Source: Gnetum montanum (taxonomy: Eukaryota; Streptophyta; Gnetopsida; Gnetales; Gnetaceae). Taken from it: 43,847 bases of DNA. Where the stretch lies: NCBI GenBank assembly GCA_015680685.1, contig MNCI01003930.1, positions 1 through 43,847 on the forward strand, in the 5' to 3' direction. The translations under genes and the position numbers were made by a program. The notes beneath the pieces were generated by a model. The model did not search any database and was not told the DNA's origin. It saw nothing but the letters and a program-made list of their open reading frames with translations. This document shows positions 21,661-33,300 of this stretch, piece by piece. The first letter of the stretch is position 1; every line of letters begins with the position of its first letter.

Positions 21661-22298
21661 TTATTATTTACGCAAAATTTTGTTAATGTTGAGTGTAGTA
21701 TCATGTTACGAATGACTAGAAAGACATGTTATAAAACCTGGTGGATGCGTTGAATATCAATTACATATATATCTTTTTTGTTTTTGTGTTTCGTTGATAG
21801 AGTGCAAGTGTAACTGTTGAAAAGTTCACCTAAGTAATAATGATAGAGCGTAATTCCTAGTTTAAGGCCATTGCAGGCCGGAAGCGTAAAGTAAAGAAAG
21901 CATAAATGGTGGTACCACATCTTCCTGTGTAACTAGTTTAAGGCTGTTGCGGGCCAGAGGGTAACTGCGTAAATGATAATAAATAATCCTGCATTACTAG
22001 TTTAAGGCCGTTGCGGGCCAACGTATGAGTTTGCGTAAACTAGCTACTAGTTTAAGGCCGTTGCGGGCCAACTACGTAACCACATAACAGAATATAATCC
22101 TGCGTAAGTGTGTAAAATAATGTGAAAGTGTAAATGAGGCGGGCACGATAAAATACGTAAGAAATGGCAAGCGTAAACACGGAAAGCGAATGTAGCGTAA
22201 AAGTACGTTGAAACAAAAGTGGCTGTTGAATAAGGAGTACGCTATCTTACAAGGAAATGGTGATGCACGCAGAAGATCCTTGTTCAACTGTCGATACA
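21661..22298. other. 3' flank of the antisense gene with GCGTAA motifs (element A)
   Basis: This non-coding stretch lies between the antisense stop and the end of gag-pro. About ten copies of GCGTAA or TTACGC are found by hand in 21650-22375, against well under one expected by chance for a hexamer on both strands. Four hairpin repeats are interspersed. B has the same arrangement at 34607-35496. Confidence 0.6.
21858..22074. repeat. Hairpin-repeat cluster 3' of the antisense gene (element A)
   Basis: Four units of agtttaaggccgttgcgggcc (variants ccattgcaggcc, ctgttgcgggcc) lie near 21858, 21933, 21998 and 22046. Stem GGCC-N6-GGCC, i.e. the C:G version of the GGTC-N6-GACC stem used in the other arrays. 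Confidence 0.82.
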
Positions 22299-22448
22299 AA
22301 ATTGTCTCCTAGCGGCTTTTATGTTAAACGCTGCGTAAGGACGAGGAGGTTTGTGGTTTGGCTCTTTTACGCTGTCATCCGGAAATGGTAGGTCGGCCCA
22401 GGCTAGACCGTCATCATTGTTGTCGTTCTGTTTAGGGGCTTGGAGATG

Positions 22449-25400
22449 GGACTAATCGTTAGTTGTTTCAATCTCCGAACCCCGTTCTTCTTCAATGTTG
22501 TTGACGGTCCTGGGGGTGACCTCGTCACCGCGTATGATAACCTCCCCTTCGACGTAGGGCAGGTGTATCTCTTGATGTATCGGCGACGAGACCGCCCTCA
22601 GCTGGGCTAACCACGACCTCCCTAACATTAAGTTGAAGCCGGGCATCTCCTCGACGACTAAGAATGTGGCTTTCATTGGGAATTGATTCCTTGCCACAAA
22701 CTCAATACGCACCGCCCCCTTGACTTGAACCCGTGCTCCGTTGAACGATTTCACGCAGGCTATCATCGTGGGAGTGATCTGATTGACCAATCCCAACCTA
22801 TCCATAATGGAATAGGGAACGACGTTAGTAGCTGCACCATCATCAACGTGTACCCTCCGGATCTGGTACTAGCCGACCCGAATGGTAATGAACATAGGCT
22901 CAGTCGTTACTTGACCTTTCTCCGAGTCATCTTTGACGGACTCATCAAGAAAGATCAGCGAGGTAGGCTTGGGTTGTTCAGCTTCGAAAGGAAACATGAT
23001 AGCATGTATCGCTTCCTCTTCTGCTGGTAGGTTGACATCCACTAATATGGATGTCAACATGCGTACCATAGCCTCACGGTGTTCTCGAGAAGTCATCAGT
23101 AAGTCGTACAGGCTCAGCATTATATTCTTTTGCTTAAGAGCTTGTTTGACTTGCATGAATGCATCAAGGAGATCCTTCTCTCGGCTGGGTTGTTTGTCCC
23201 CCTTGTCCTCCTCCATTCGACCCAAGAGATGGATCTCTCGAGGCAGAGCGGTGTCAGTGGGAGGGTTGTTCTTTTTTCTGCCAAGAGGAGGTGGCTACGT
23301 TTCTGTACCTTTAGCCTGCTTTTGAGGCATGGACAAAGGCACAGAGGCCAGGGGCCTGGGCTTAGGGAAGCCGAGCGTAAGGTGGTCTTTTGTTACGTTA
23401 ATTGTGGTGTCCTCCTCCTTTTGCTTAGGAGGCGATGACTGGTTATTTTGACGGGAGGTCTGCCCCTACGTGAGAGGAGCAGGCCATGGTTCTGGCGCCC
23501 TGATAATGAAGGGCACTCTAGGCGTGGGTGCGGACGGAGCCGCAGCTTAAGTACTATCGCGTGACTGAGGGCGTACTTGGGAAGGTGCCTGTATGATGAA
23601 AGGTGGCCATGAGACCCCCCTGGCTATCGATGGAGTAGTTGGCCCCCTTGGTGAGCTGGCGGGCACGCGCAAAACAAAAGACTTTTTTGGCGGTCCCTTA
23701 CGCTCACCGTCCGTACTCACTACAGTGATTGTATAAGGATCGTAGTTTGCGTTCAATGGATCCTTGTATACATGCAGTGTTTGGTTTTTCGGACACGTAG
23801 GGTTACTGCTGTCTAATTTTAGATGACCTTCGTCGATCATGCGTTGAATGTTGTCCTTCAACGCCCAGCAGTAATCCGTGTTGTGACCACACATCTGGTG
23901 GTAGTCACAGAAACGGTCCAGCCTGAAAGATCTCGGAACTGTTGGTTTGATAGGTAGAGCTAAAGAAGGGTCCTTCAGCAATTCACAGTGATGCTTGTGA
24001 CGCTTCAGAGCTTCCTCGGACATCTTCTTAGGTTGAATGTGCCCTACCGCTAACAGTTGTTTCAGCAATTCAGAGTGCTTTACAGGTAAAGCCGCATATT
24101 TTGAACGATCTTTACACTCAAAATTTGGCTTTGGCTGGGGGGCCTTTTCAGGGGCAGTTGTGGCTTGGCTGGTGCCGGCACCAGCTGTGGCCTCAAGGGG
24201 TGCTATTGTGGGCACCTTCTTTTTCTTGTTCTTTGCGCTTTCAGTCAACGCGGCTACCGTCGTTGTCGCTGCCTTGCCTTTGTCCTTGGCTTTGTTGTGT
24301 GCATTCCTGTAGGCGACATACACTGGGTCTTTGCTGGCCTCCATAGCATCTTGGATGCTTCTAACTCATGTGAAGGCCTGATGTAAATTATTTGGGGAAA
24401 GGTAGTACAGCTTTGACTTAATGAAGTCATTGACTGCTCCCTTGAACATAGCTAACATATGTGATTCTGCGATTGGCTCGCGGATCTCGTTCAAAGTAGC
24501 ATTCCAGCGCTGTATAAACTTTTGGATGGGCTCGAGCGGGTCTTGTTTCACCCCCATGAGCTGATCTAGTGTGACTTCCAACTTCAGGTTGTATTTGAAG
24601 TGGGTCACAAATTTGGTCAGCAACTCTTCCAAGGTTGAGATGGAAGAGCATGGGAGTGCTCGGTACCAGTCCAAAGCTTTCCCTGTTAACGACATCGCAA
24701 AGACGCGGATGATAGTGTGTGGCCACTGTTGAAGCAACAAGGACTCGGATCGAAACGTGACAAGGTGAGCGTTGGGATCCCCCTCCCCATTTTATTTGGT
24801 GAAATGAGGGAGGGACATCCCCGGCGGTAACAACAGCATTGGCACCACTGGACTAATCGGATCGTCCTGATAAAAGTCCATGATCTGAATAGTATCAGAT
24901 CCAGCGGCTTTAAGGCATCGGACCTCCTCAGTGAGGGTCTGTATAAGCTGGAAGGCTTGGTTCAGACCCATTAACAGAGGTGTCTGTGCAGTAGGCATAG
25001 GAGGTTCGACCGGGAGGGCGGCGCCAGGAAATAGAAACAACGGAAGAGGCTGGCTGGCTACTGGCTAGGCGGGGATCCCTACAGGTGGAGGGGCCTGTGA
25101 AGACCACCACCTACTGGTTTGGGCAGAGGGGTTGGCAGTTGCTTGCTGCACAAAATAGGGGTAGGTATACTGCGGGATCCCCTGTGGAGCTTGCGTTACA
25201 GGTGCAACCGAGGGCTGCACGTCGTACACCACAGACTGAGCATGTTGCACCGCTGGGTTGGCCCACTGACCTGCGGCAGGTTGTTGGATGTATGTTTGTG
25301 GTTGAGCGGTCGCAGGTATCTGTTGAGTTTGCGGATGCAGAAGCGACATGGTTTGAGCCGGGCGAATCACAGATACGTTATGGGATTGTATCTGCGGGAT

Positions 25401-26045
25401 GAAATGGGGCGCGACGGTCACCGGGATCACCGCTGGGATACTAATTACCTATTGTGATAGAACCACGCCCGCGTTATGGTGCGGTATTTATGCTTGCAAC
25501 CCAGACGGCTACGCGTTGGCCTGCGAAAAGACAGGGATGTGTGTCTACGCAGTCGCGGCTGGGTCAAGAGAGGCTGCCTCTCCGTCGAAAGGGAACAACG
25601 GATTTACATGCATGTGGGACGTCAGAGTATGGAACGAATGTTCCGACAGAGCTGCGAATTCGTCCTCTACCTCTTCCCCATGCTAGGGCTCCACCACAGG
25701 TTGTGAAGTCTGGCCTTTGGCCATGACCAACTGTGTGATAAGTTCGTGTTGGTGTTCGGTCAAGGGGATTATGTCGTAGGCTGTCGACTTAAAATCATAG
25801 CCCCCTCGGTGGAGCACCTCAAAGTTTCGCTTCTCCTCCAGCTCGGCTCGGCTGACAGCCAGCCTCGCCTAGATCTTAACGCATATGAAGTTGTATTCTT
25901 CAGGGGTTATAACCGTGAAGATAGGCTCTTTCCCCTGAAGCCTCAATGAACGGCGCAATGGGCCCTGAGGTCCCGTTGCGCCCGGAGCTGGTCCTGTGAC
26001 CACCGTAGGATTGATAGGTGCGACACCCAGATCGGTGGTGACCAT
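22449..26045 (-). pseudogene. gag-protease polyprotein (element A)
   Basis: One minus-strand frame runs from ATG 26043-26045 to the TAG at 22449-22451, about 1200 codons, with about 13 stops and no net frameshift. Frame identity was checked from the coordinates of its open pieces. Order: short N-terminus with RRSLRLQGKE, Pro/Gln-rich segment, retrotransposon gag core (NGEGDPNAHL to NDFIKSKLYYLS, about 24370-24800), a Lys-rich linker, zinc-knuckle-like CDYHQMCGHNTDYCWALK (about 23860-23915), another Pro-rich linker, then protease. The start was chosen because MVT- is shared with B (39219). Homology to B continues past the 22449 stop to about 22280, so the true end is lower. Confidence 0.9.
22452..22856 (-). 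pseudogene. Aspartic protease domain (element A)
   Basis: The active-site motif reads VDDGAATNVVPY (DTG/DNG-type in plant gypsy elements). It is followed by RIEFVARNQFP, TFLVVEEMPGFNLMLGRSW and the SPIHQEIHLPY block typical of Tat/Ogre proteases. A TAG (22866-22868) lies just upstream of the motif. The protease would cleave the gag-pol polyprotein as a dimer. Confidence 0.85.
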
Positions 26046-26282
26046 GACAGTTGTGTTTGAATAAAAGGAATCCATTGATCGATGAAATCGAGAGTAACTG
26101 GTAATCGGATCTAAAAGAAAATGGCTGGCAACAAAAAGCACAAAAAGGCTTTCTACCTTGAAGGATTTCAAAGAAATCATGCTTGCGACCGATCTATACC
26201 ACACGATTGACCGTAGACTTCCCTAGAGGTATTATGTCTATGGTTTAGGGTATGGATCACTACCAAGGCTACCCGAAATATT

Positions 26283-26295
26283 CGGATCGGAGCCA
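26283..26295 (-). other. Candidate primer-binding site (element A)
   Basis: The minus strand reads TGGCTCCGATCCG, starting seven bases from the end of the 5' LTR. In B the TGG lies at exactly the same offset but the following bases differ. The tRNA could not be named. Confidence 0.6.
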
Positions 26296-26301
26296 GAAAA
26301 C

Positions 26302-27578
26302 TGTAACAACGGAAAACGTCGGCAGCTGGAAATACCGACCGAGGTTCCGGCGTACACAGTTTTAGCCACGGATCCGCGCGAGGGCTATGTTGGAAAAACG
26401 AATCCGCGGCGCCCTGAAAGGTCTTGTTGATTAGACAGGGACTTACTAATCAGTAAACCGATGAAAATTTGGTAAAAAAAAAGTGATCTGATTCGAGGAG
26501 TCGTAAAACGAGGGGAAAACTATGTAGACAGATTGCAACGGTAATAATGCTAAACACAATAAAAGGAGGCTGACATAAGAGAATCACGTAGCTTCAAGAT
26601 CTGCGCTTTGACTTAAAAATGTATATTTTGCATGAGAAATTACACTGGGGAATCCCCGATTATAGGATGTGAAACAAGCACAAAACAACAAGCAAAATGG
26701 TCTAAATAGAAGTCTGATCTACCTCATGGGCTAAAGCTGAGATGCAAGGAAGGCGAAGCTTTGACGTCTACCGATCAATTGTTTCTGATTGATAGAGTCT
26801 TTCCAGCAGAACGATTACTCCTATCACCGATGCTCAAAGCGAACTGTGCTCTGCTTCGGCTGTAAGGTGATACTGTCAACAATTGCCAAAGCGCTGCTCT
26901 CTGTATCTCTGCTCCAAAGTGTTAAGTGCTCTAGTGCTCAGAAAAATGCTTCTGCTTCTCTGATTTGCCAACCCCTGTATCTTTGTCAACTGAGGTATTT
27001 ATAGGCCGCGACGCTCCGTGGAAAAGGCGCAACCCTGATGACGTGGGTCCCAGATATTTCGGGTTCCGTTGACTATGCACAACACGCTCGTTTGTGTGTT
27101 GTGCATGTGAAGAGCAGGTACATGTTGAGCGTGCTTTAATTGCTTTCAGGCTGTATTACACTCATTCGCGTTGCATTGCGTGTATGAGCGTAATCCGGTA
27201 TAAAAACAACAGGCCCAAAATTTTCTTACGCTCACTACGCATCTGCGCGTAACAAAGCGTAGATAATGACTAATTTACGCTCACTACGCAGCTACGCGTA
27301 ATGAAGCATAAACAACGACTAACTTAATGACAAATACGCAACGATACATACCGCTACGTAACGAGCGTAAAGACAAGCTATTCATGCGCTACAAGAAAAA
27401 AGTGCCGAACTGTTGTGCTTTTCCAGACTCTGCCTTTGACTGTTTTGGAGCTTATTACGCTCATTACGCTGCCGTGCGTAACAGAACGTAAACTTGTCCT
27501 TGAACAAAGCTGATGCGCGTTCTTGCTTAAATTGTGAATCTTTGCCTAAGGCTGACTCATAATTTTCACGGTGTTTCA
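26302..27578 (-). repeat. 5' LTR of element A
   Basis: It is homologous to 10902-12204. It has TG...CA termini and a minus-strand TATA box at 26996-27004. The U3 region (about 27150-27500) is dense in TTACGC/GCGTAA palindromes. Confidence 0.95.
26996..27004 (-). promoter_or_regulatory. TATA box of element A sense promoter
   Basis: The minus strand reads CTATAAATA about 575 bases into the LTR. It is the likely promoter of the gag-pol transcript. Confidence 0.6.
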
Positions 27579-27583
27579 ACAGG
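27579..27583. repeat. Target-site duplication of element A, right copy (acagg)
   Basis: It pairs with atagg at 10897-10901; the single difference is a transition. Confidence 0.82.
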
Positions 27584-28190
27584 CTCTGTACATTTTATCA
27601 TTAAAGTAGGCCAAGTGGCAAATAAATGTGGTGGCACGTTTAGTGCGAGTGTTGCCAATGCATCGGCGATAGCATTTTTGTTGCACAGCACATGTTGAGC
27701 ATTGGTTGTCATGAATTGTTTCAGGAGATCTTTAGCCATATCGTAGTAAGGCTGTAGGTGTACAACCTTACAGGTGTAGATTCCTATGATTTGATTGATT
27801 ACCAACATCAAATCACCTCGGATTCCCAAGTGTTAAATGTTGAGCTCTCTGGCCGTCAACAATACTCTGAGGAGCCCCTCATACTTTGCCATGTTGTTCA
27901 TACAAGGGAAGGTCAGGTGATAAGCTAATGGACGCACATCCTCAGGAGAAAGCATAATAACGATGGTGGCACTGTCGCCTCTAGTGGTTGAAGCTCCATC
28001 TAAGTATAACACTGCTTCAAGACCTGTTGATACAGGGCTTAAACTATGTACATGTTCATCTAGGAATTCTGGCTCTATTCTAGCTTGATCATTAATCCGT
28101 GACGTTGCTAATTGGTTAGCTATGGCCTAGCCTTTGGTGGATGATTGGCCAACATAATGTAAATCAAACTTAACTGTGATAGCTTTCTAA
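27584..28190 (-). pseudogene. Second RNase H (element B), cut by insertion of A
   Basis: The minus strand has LYLDGAST-like, MAKYEGLLRVL-like, DLMLVINQIIG and LCNKNAIADALATLAL blocks, matching the second RNase H of A. A stop splits the piece at about 27833. The frame ends at the LTR of A and continues beyond it at 10901. Confidence 0.8.
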
Positions 28191-29769
28191 TGAGCTATCC
28201 TACTACTTTCATACAAATTGTTGGAGATAGCTCGTAGAACATTACTTTTACAAAATATGTTGACCTGACTATGGAAAAGATAATGCCTACATTTTTTAAG
28301 TGCAAAAACTAATGCCAAATAGTTACGCTCCACTTCATTGTACCTTGTTTTGTATGAAAATAAAGGATGACTGAGGTAATAGATAGGTGCTTCTGACCCA
28401 TCATTCCTTTTCTGGCAAAGTAATGCAGCTATAGACACGTCTAAGTTAGCTAGATAAATGTAGAAAGGTTGATCCCTTTGTGGTAGGAAAACCATTGGTA
28501 AATGTTGCAGCTCTTCTTTTAAATTTTCAAATGCAAGCTGGCAGTCATCGATCCATTCAAAATTGACACCCTTCTTCAAAAGATGTTGCATGGGGTGTAA
28601 TTTATCTGTTAACTTTGAAATGAACCACCTGATGAACTGAAGCCTACCCTGTAACCCACGTAATTCTTTGAGATTTGTTGGCGGCGTTAAATCAACGATG
28701 GCTTTAACCTTGTTGGGGTCGACTTGGATGCCAGTCTCTGATACCACAAACCCCAATATGCATCTGATTTTGACTCCGAATACGCATTTCTTTGGGTTGA
28801 GCCATAAGTCATGTTTGAGACATTGTTTAAGGAATAACTCTAGGTCTTCTGAATGATCTTCTGACTTTATAGACTTGACAGCTATGCCATCTACGTAGTC
28901 ATTTAATCTCTCTAAGAGATAATCGCTAAAGATGTATGTCATGGCTCGTTGATACATTGCTCCGGAATTTTTTAACCCGAAAGGCATCATGGTATAGCAG
29001 AAGGTCCCCCAGGGCGTCATGAATGTTGTGGTCAATTGGTGCTTTGGGTTAATACAAATTTGATTATAGCCTGAAAAACCATCCATAAAGGATAGGAGCG
29101 TGTGATCAGCTGTTGTGTCGATTAGTTGGTCGATACTCGGTAACGGGAAGTTGTCCTTAATCGTAGCTTTGTTCAAATCCCAGAAGTTTATGGAAATGCA
29201 TATGCCTCTTTTTTTCTTAGAGACAACTACAATGTTGGACACCCAATTTGAGTAATCAACCGCACAGATGAAACCAGCCTGATATATAGCTTGGTGATTT
29301 CATCACGCACTGCTAGCATGATTTTTGGCTTAATCTTTCATGCCTTCTATCTAATTGGTTTGATGCATGGGTCTAAGATTATGTTGTGTTGTATTAATCT
29401 CAGGTTTAAACCCAGCATGTCTTCATATGACCACGCAAATACAGTAGTGTTGTTTTGGAGCACCTAGGTTATGTCACTTTGCATCTGTTGGTCTAGAAGG
29501 AAACTAACCCTAAGAGTTTTATTTTCACCCTTGTGCGTAATCATAGGGACCTCGCTGAGAGCGTCCTTGGTTACATCACCAGCCTCCAGGTCGAGTGTTC
29601 GGGCCAGATGTTCTGGCTAGTCTGGGGATGTTTCCAATGTTGCTATGGTTGTATCATAAAGGGAAAGGTTTGTTCCTACTAGCGTGTGATCGTACTATCT
29701 AATGATCTTCCCATGCGGCCCTGTTAAGGCTAAGGGTGCAGATAAAGCTTCGTCCATTTGCGAGTGGTC
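28191..29769 (-). pseudogene. Reverse transcriptase and Ty3 RNase H (element B)
   Basis: A long open stretch (29242-28187) follows a stop-rich N-terminal part beginning at the splice-like site 29770. Motifs in order: DLNKATIKD, FPLPSID, SFMDGFSGYNQI, TPWGTFCYTMMPFGLKN, the active site, NPKKCVFGV, LGFVVSETGI, KELRGLQGRLQ, FEWIDDCQLAFENLK, then RNase H with LANLDVSIAALLCQ, YYLSHPLF, YNEVERNYLALVFALKK and YLFHS. The active-site box is YVDG (28886-28897) instead of YVDD, so the second catalytic Asp is lost. Element C still has YIDD. Confidence 0.93.
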
Positions 29770-29782
29770 CTGCAAAATTGCC
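29770..29782 (-). other. Candidate sense-strand 3' splice site before pol (element B)
   Basis: The minus strand reads GGCAATTTTGCAG|GACCA, aligned with the site of A at 17123 and of C near 5200. The pyrimidine-rich T run and AG are kept while the neighbouring bases vary. Confidence 0.4.
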
Positions 29783-29876
29783 AAAAATGGAAGTTGTTAC
29801 ATCATTTTTTTGCCAATTTGTTAAATAATAAAATTTTATTTGTTTTTGCGTCAGAATTGCATGTTAGAGAAGTTTC

Positions 29877-30096
29877 CAGTTTAAGGTCTTAGTGGACCAT
29901 TATAAATACACATAGTTTGTAAAAAGAAATGCCGAGCTAAGCTTCCTAGATTCTAGCGTATGAAATAAGATGAGAGGTGCAACATGGTGCGTCTAGCGTG
30001 TCGAAATGGTTGGATTTGCATTTCGCACAAACCGTAGTTAATGCAGCCGAATTACAAGATGATAAGCATTGCGTTAGTTTAGGGTCATTTTAGACC
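29877..30096. repeat. Two hairpin-repeat units 5' of the antisense gene (element B)
   Basis: Units at 29877-29898 (aaggtcttagtggacc) and 30076-30096 (agggtcattttagacc) both have the GGTC-N6-GACC stem, with unrelated loops. Confidence 0.7.
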
Positions 30097-30220
30097 GTAA
30101 CTCGCACAATATCTATGACATTAATGCCCAGATCTTCACGTTTTATGTCATACTGACACCTGTGTTTCGGGAAAGTTCCACGTCAATTGGACGGAAACAA
30201 TTAGTTGATTTTGAGCATTT

Positions 30221-30230
30221 TTTTTATAAG
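30221..30230 (+). promoter_or_regulatory. Candidate TATA box of the antisense gene (element B)
   Basis: tttttataag lies about 135 bases upstream of the ATG at 30361, the same distance as the TATA-like sequence of A. No transcript evidence. Confidence 0.35.
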
Positions 30231-30360
30231 CTAGTGGTTCATACTTAAAACAGGTTACTGATATCGTGGATTTGGACCTAGTTAGTGTGAGAAGAGAGCG
30301 TGGGCAAGGCATGAGCAGAGGATTTCACGAGGACTTTGTTCAATTTCGACCTTTGCAACA

Positions 30361-33300
30361 ATGGCACCCAAGATCAACGGAAAGAATACTAAGTTGGCCA
30401 GGATTGACAAGATGCAGGAGAGTTTGCAGCGGATTTCACAGGCCAGAGTAGAAGCTCTAGAAGTTACTCCGCTTAACCGATACATTGATGTCCATCCTTT
30501 TATGCTATTGTCATGTTTGTTGTAGCCTCGTGGTTTGTATATTTTGGGTTCTTATGTTGGTCGGGTGCTAACGTCTATTTGTACGAACTGAACTATTGTT
30601 ATGAAGGTTTAGGTGATAAGGAATAATGTTGTGTAGAGATAATGTATAGCATGTAGATGTAATGTAATCAGAGTTCTGTAATAATTATATATTGCATCGG
30701 AATAATACACAGTATTTGCTTTCATCACCGTTGTCAGAGATGGACCTTGAACTATTACAAGGGTTTAGGCAGCTTTGGCTATGCGCCTCCAGTATACGCT
30801 ATAATTTTCTAGGAATTGTGCGAGCCCTAGTCTGGCGTAACCAATTATCATGTCTAGATTTTTTCTAACAGTAGTACATTTGTATCCTACAGTATTATGC
30901 TAATGCCCATCCTAATCATTTTGGACATTGTGGACGTTCTGTGCTGCATTCATGTCCCTGCAGCCAATGTTCCTCCTCCTCATGCTCGTCTAAAGGAGGA
31001 GGCGGTCTGGTTCCAAAGAGGCACATGGGAGTTTTTGCAATTTTTGCTTCATAACTACAGCATAATCATCTGGTCACATCTACCAAGTGATGTAGCTGCT
31101 GCTATTTTAGAGATGTTATTGGTCGGTTCAACGTAGAGCGTCTTAGCATTTCTGTCAGACGACGCAATTGAAACTATGCAGGTGCAAGACCGCAAACAGA
31201 ATGTCAGGGGTTTAAGGTGTTTAAGCTAGATCTGGGAAATGCCCAGGTTTAACTGTTATCACTCCTATAACACTCTGTTCGTGGCCCGTCATCCCACAAC
31301 TTATTTCCAGAATCCACTTGGTACTGTGCATTACACAGGTAGGTAAGTTTTGTTTCACTTCACAGTATTGTAATGCTAACTATTTTTTAGATGTGTATTA
31401 AGCATAAAGAGTTGTTTGTTTTCCTGGCATAGGTTTTTTATCAATGAAAGTGGTCTTATGGGAAATAATGATACATTGTCATTGGCTTAGAGGGCTATAA
31501 GGGAGTTTACCTCCATTAGCAACGTGCGAGCTGCCGTCATGGAACATCTAGCATTCGAGATCCCAGAATACCCTACCCGTTATGCCGACTTTTTTTCTAA
31601 GTGCAAGAAACTCAGATTGCTAGATAGGGAGTGGACCTTGGACCCTTCCCTTACAGTTGTAGATGTACGAAGGAAAATCCCTCCATTTCCTTTACCTTTC
31701 GAGTCTAGTAAGCCTTGTGGTAATGATGAATTGGATCAATGTTTGTCAATGTGTGATGATGATGTGAAGTAGTCTTGGTTTAACTGTGGTTTCATGTTAA
31801 TAGTCAGGAAATTATGGGAGATTATGATCATGGCTTCTGGTCACGAGGCCAACAGTCTCTTCTTCAGTTATGGTGATATAAAGGAGGCACAATGTTGGCT
31901 CAGCCATAGAGTGGCCCCAATTGTAGTAACCAATAACATTCATGAGGTTGGACTGATGGACCTTTTCTTGGCCATAACCCCTGATGCTATTGCAGGTGAA
32001 ATGTTGACCCTGGTCAACTCCTTTAGCGAGGAAGCCGAGCATCTCTGCATACGCTTGCATAATGTGTGTGTAAATTTTGACATTGATGCTCAGCTGTTTG
32101 TCGATCTCTTTGGGGTTCCCTCTGATGGTTTTCCCATAGATGAAAAGTTGAAGAGGAGCTCCAAGCTCTAGAAAGAGATAGAGGAGTGGTTGGGGGTTCA
32201 AAAAGAAGCTAAGGGGATCCCTGACGATAGGATTAAGTTGGAGGTGGCCAACACCATTTACCCCCTTTTTTGGGCCTAGGCCTTCCCCAAGACACTCTTG
32301 CAAGGGAGATTTCTCACCATTGAGCAGGCCCAAATTATGCGAGAGGTCTTAGAGGAGGGGACATGATTCAATTGGGTGAGCTATTTTGCCGAAGGATTGT
32401 GCGTTGAGAGGATCAGGCTTTTCCAGAAGCTTGAAACTCGTTTCAACATGCATTTTTCCTTCTTCATAGCTTACTTCTGGAATTTTGCTGAATTTCTAGT
32501 GGTCCAGAAGAATGGGGTCTGGGTGCAACAAGATCACACCTAGATTTTCAAACCATGGATCTCCCATATTTTCGGCACTATCTGGTCACAAGACCCTCTT
32601 GAGGAGATCGGGGAGTCATTGTCGATAACGACTAGAAGTATTGTGGCACCTCGAATGTGGGGAAAAGATAGTGTGGGTGGAGCATCCCCCTCTTACACTA
32701 GCGATGTGTTGAGGGGGAAGCGCCTGGCTGCTGAGATAGTGGATTCATCAGTGCTGCGGAAAAGGCCTCGTTTAAATGAGGGATCTGCCGAGCCAACGGG
32801 TGGTGTCAAGAAAAAGATGCAAATCAGGTTCCAGCAGAGTATTCTTCTAGGCAGTATGTGTCCAAATGTTTTAGCGATTATGATTTTCATAGAGACTGTA
32901 GCGTAACATTTGTTGAAAAAAAATGAAATCTTATGTTAACTAGCCATGTTGTATAATAGCAAGGGAAAAGGTTGTAGACTAATTGACCCCTGAAACAGGG
33001 GCTATGGTCTTACGATGCGGAGAAGGGGCCTTAGTCTTGGAAGAAGAGGCCTCAGTTAATAAGGCAAGGAGTGCATAGCCTCCTGCACGTGAAGAGGAAA
33101 TAGCTGTGGAGGATGCCGAAGTCCTTTCAGCTAGAACTAACCGAGGTAAGTGGTTTGTTGCTTGATAAAATTAATTTATTTTTTTTACGATGTAGTGGTA
33201 GACCCTAGAAAACTTCTACAGGTTGTACTAGTTATCGTAATTTCTCAGTCATACCTTTTATTCTGCGTAACAGGTGACCAAAGCGTGCCCTTGACAGCGG

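Larger units (their letters stand above)
10902..27578 (-). mobile_element. Element A, Tat-type Ty3/gypsy retrotransposon (16,677 bp)
   Basis: It is bounded by LTRs 10902-12204 and 26302-27578. Minus-strand order: 5' LTR, PBS 26283-26295, gag-pro 26045-22449, hairpins 22074-21858, antisense gene 17514-21660, pol 17122-13809, hairpins 13790-13318, PPT 12218-12205, 3' LTR. It is the youngest and CpG-richest element. It lies in B's pol. The LTRs differ at about 20 of the first 300 positions by eye, plus one 26-bp length difference. It is inactive through stop codons but has no frameshift in gag-pro or in the antisense gene. Part of RT is hidden by the assembly gap. Confidence 0.95.

Noticed and set aside
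24037-24386. Plus-strand frames with hydrophobic translations opposite gag
   Set aside because: Shadows of the gag frame; no counterpart is kept in B.
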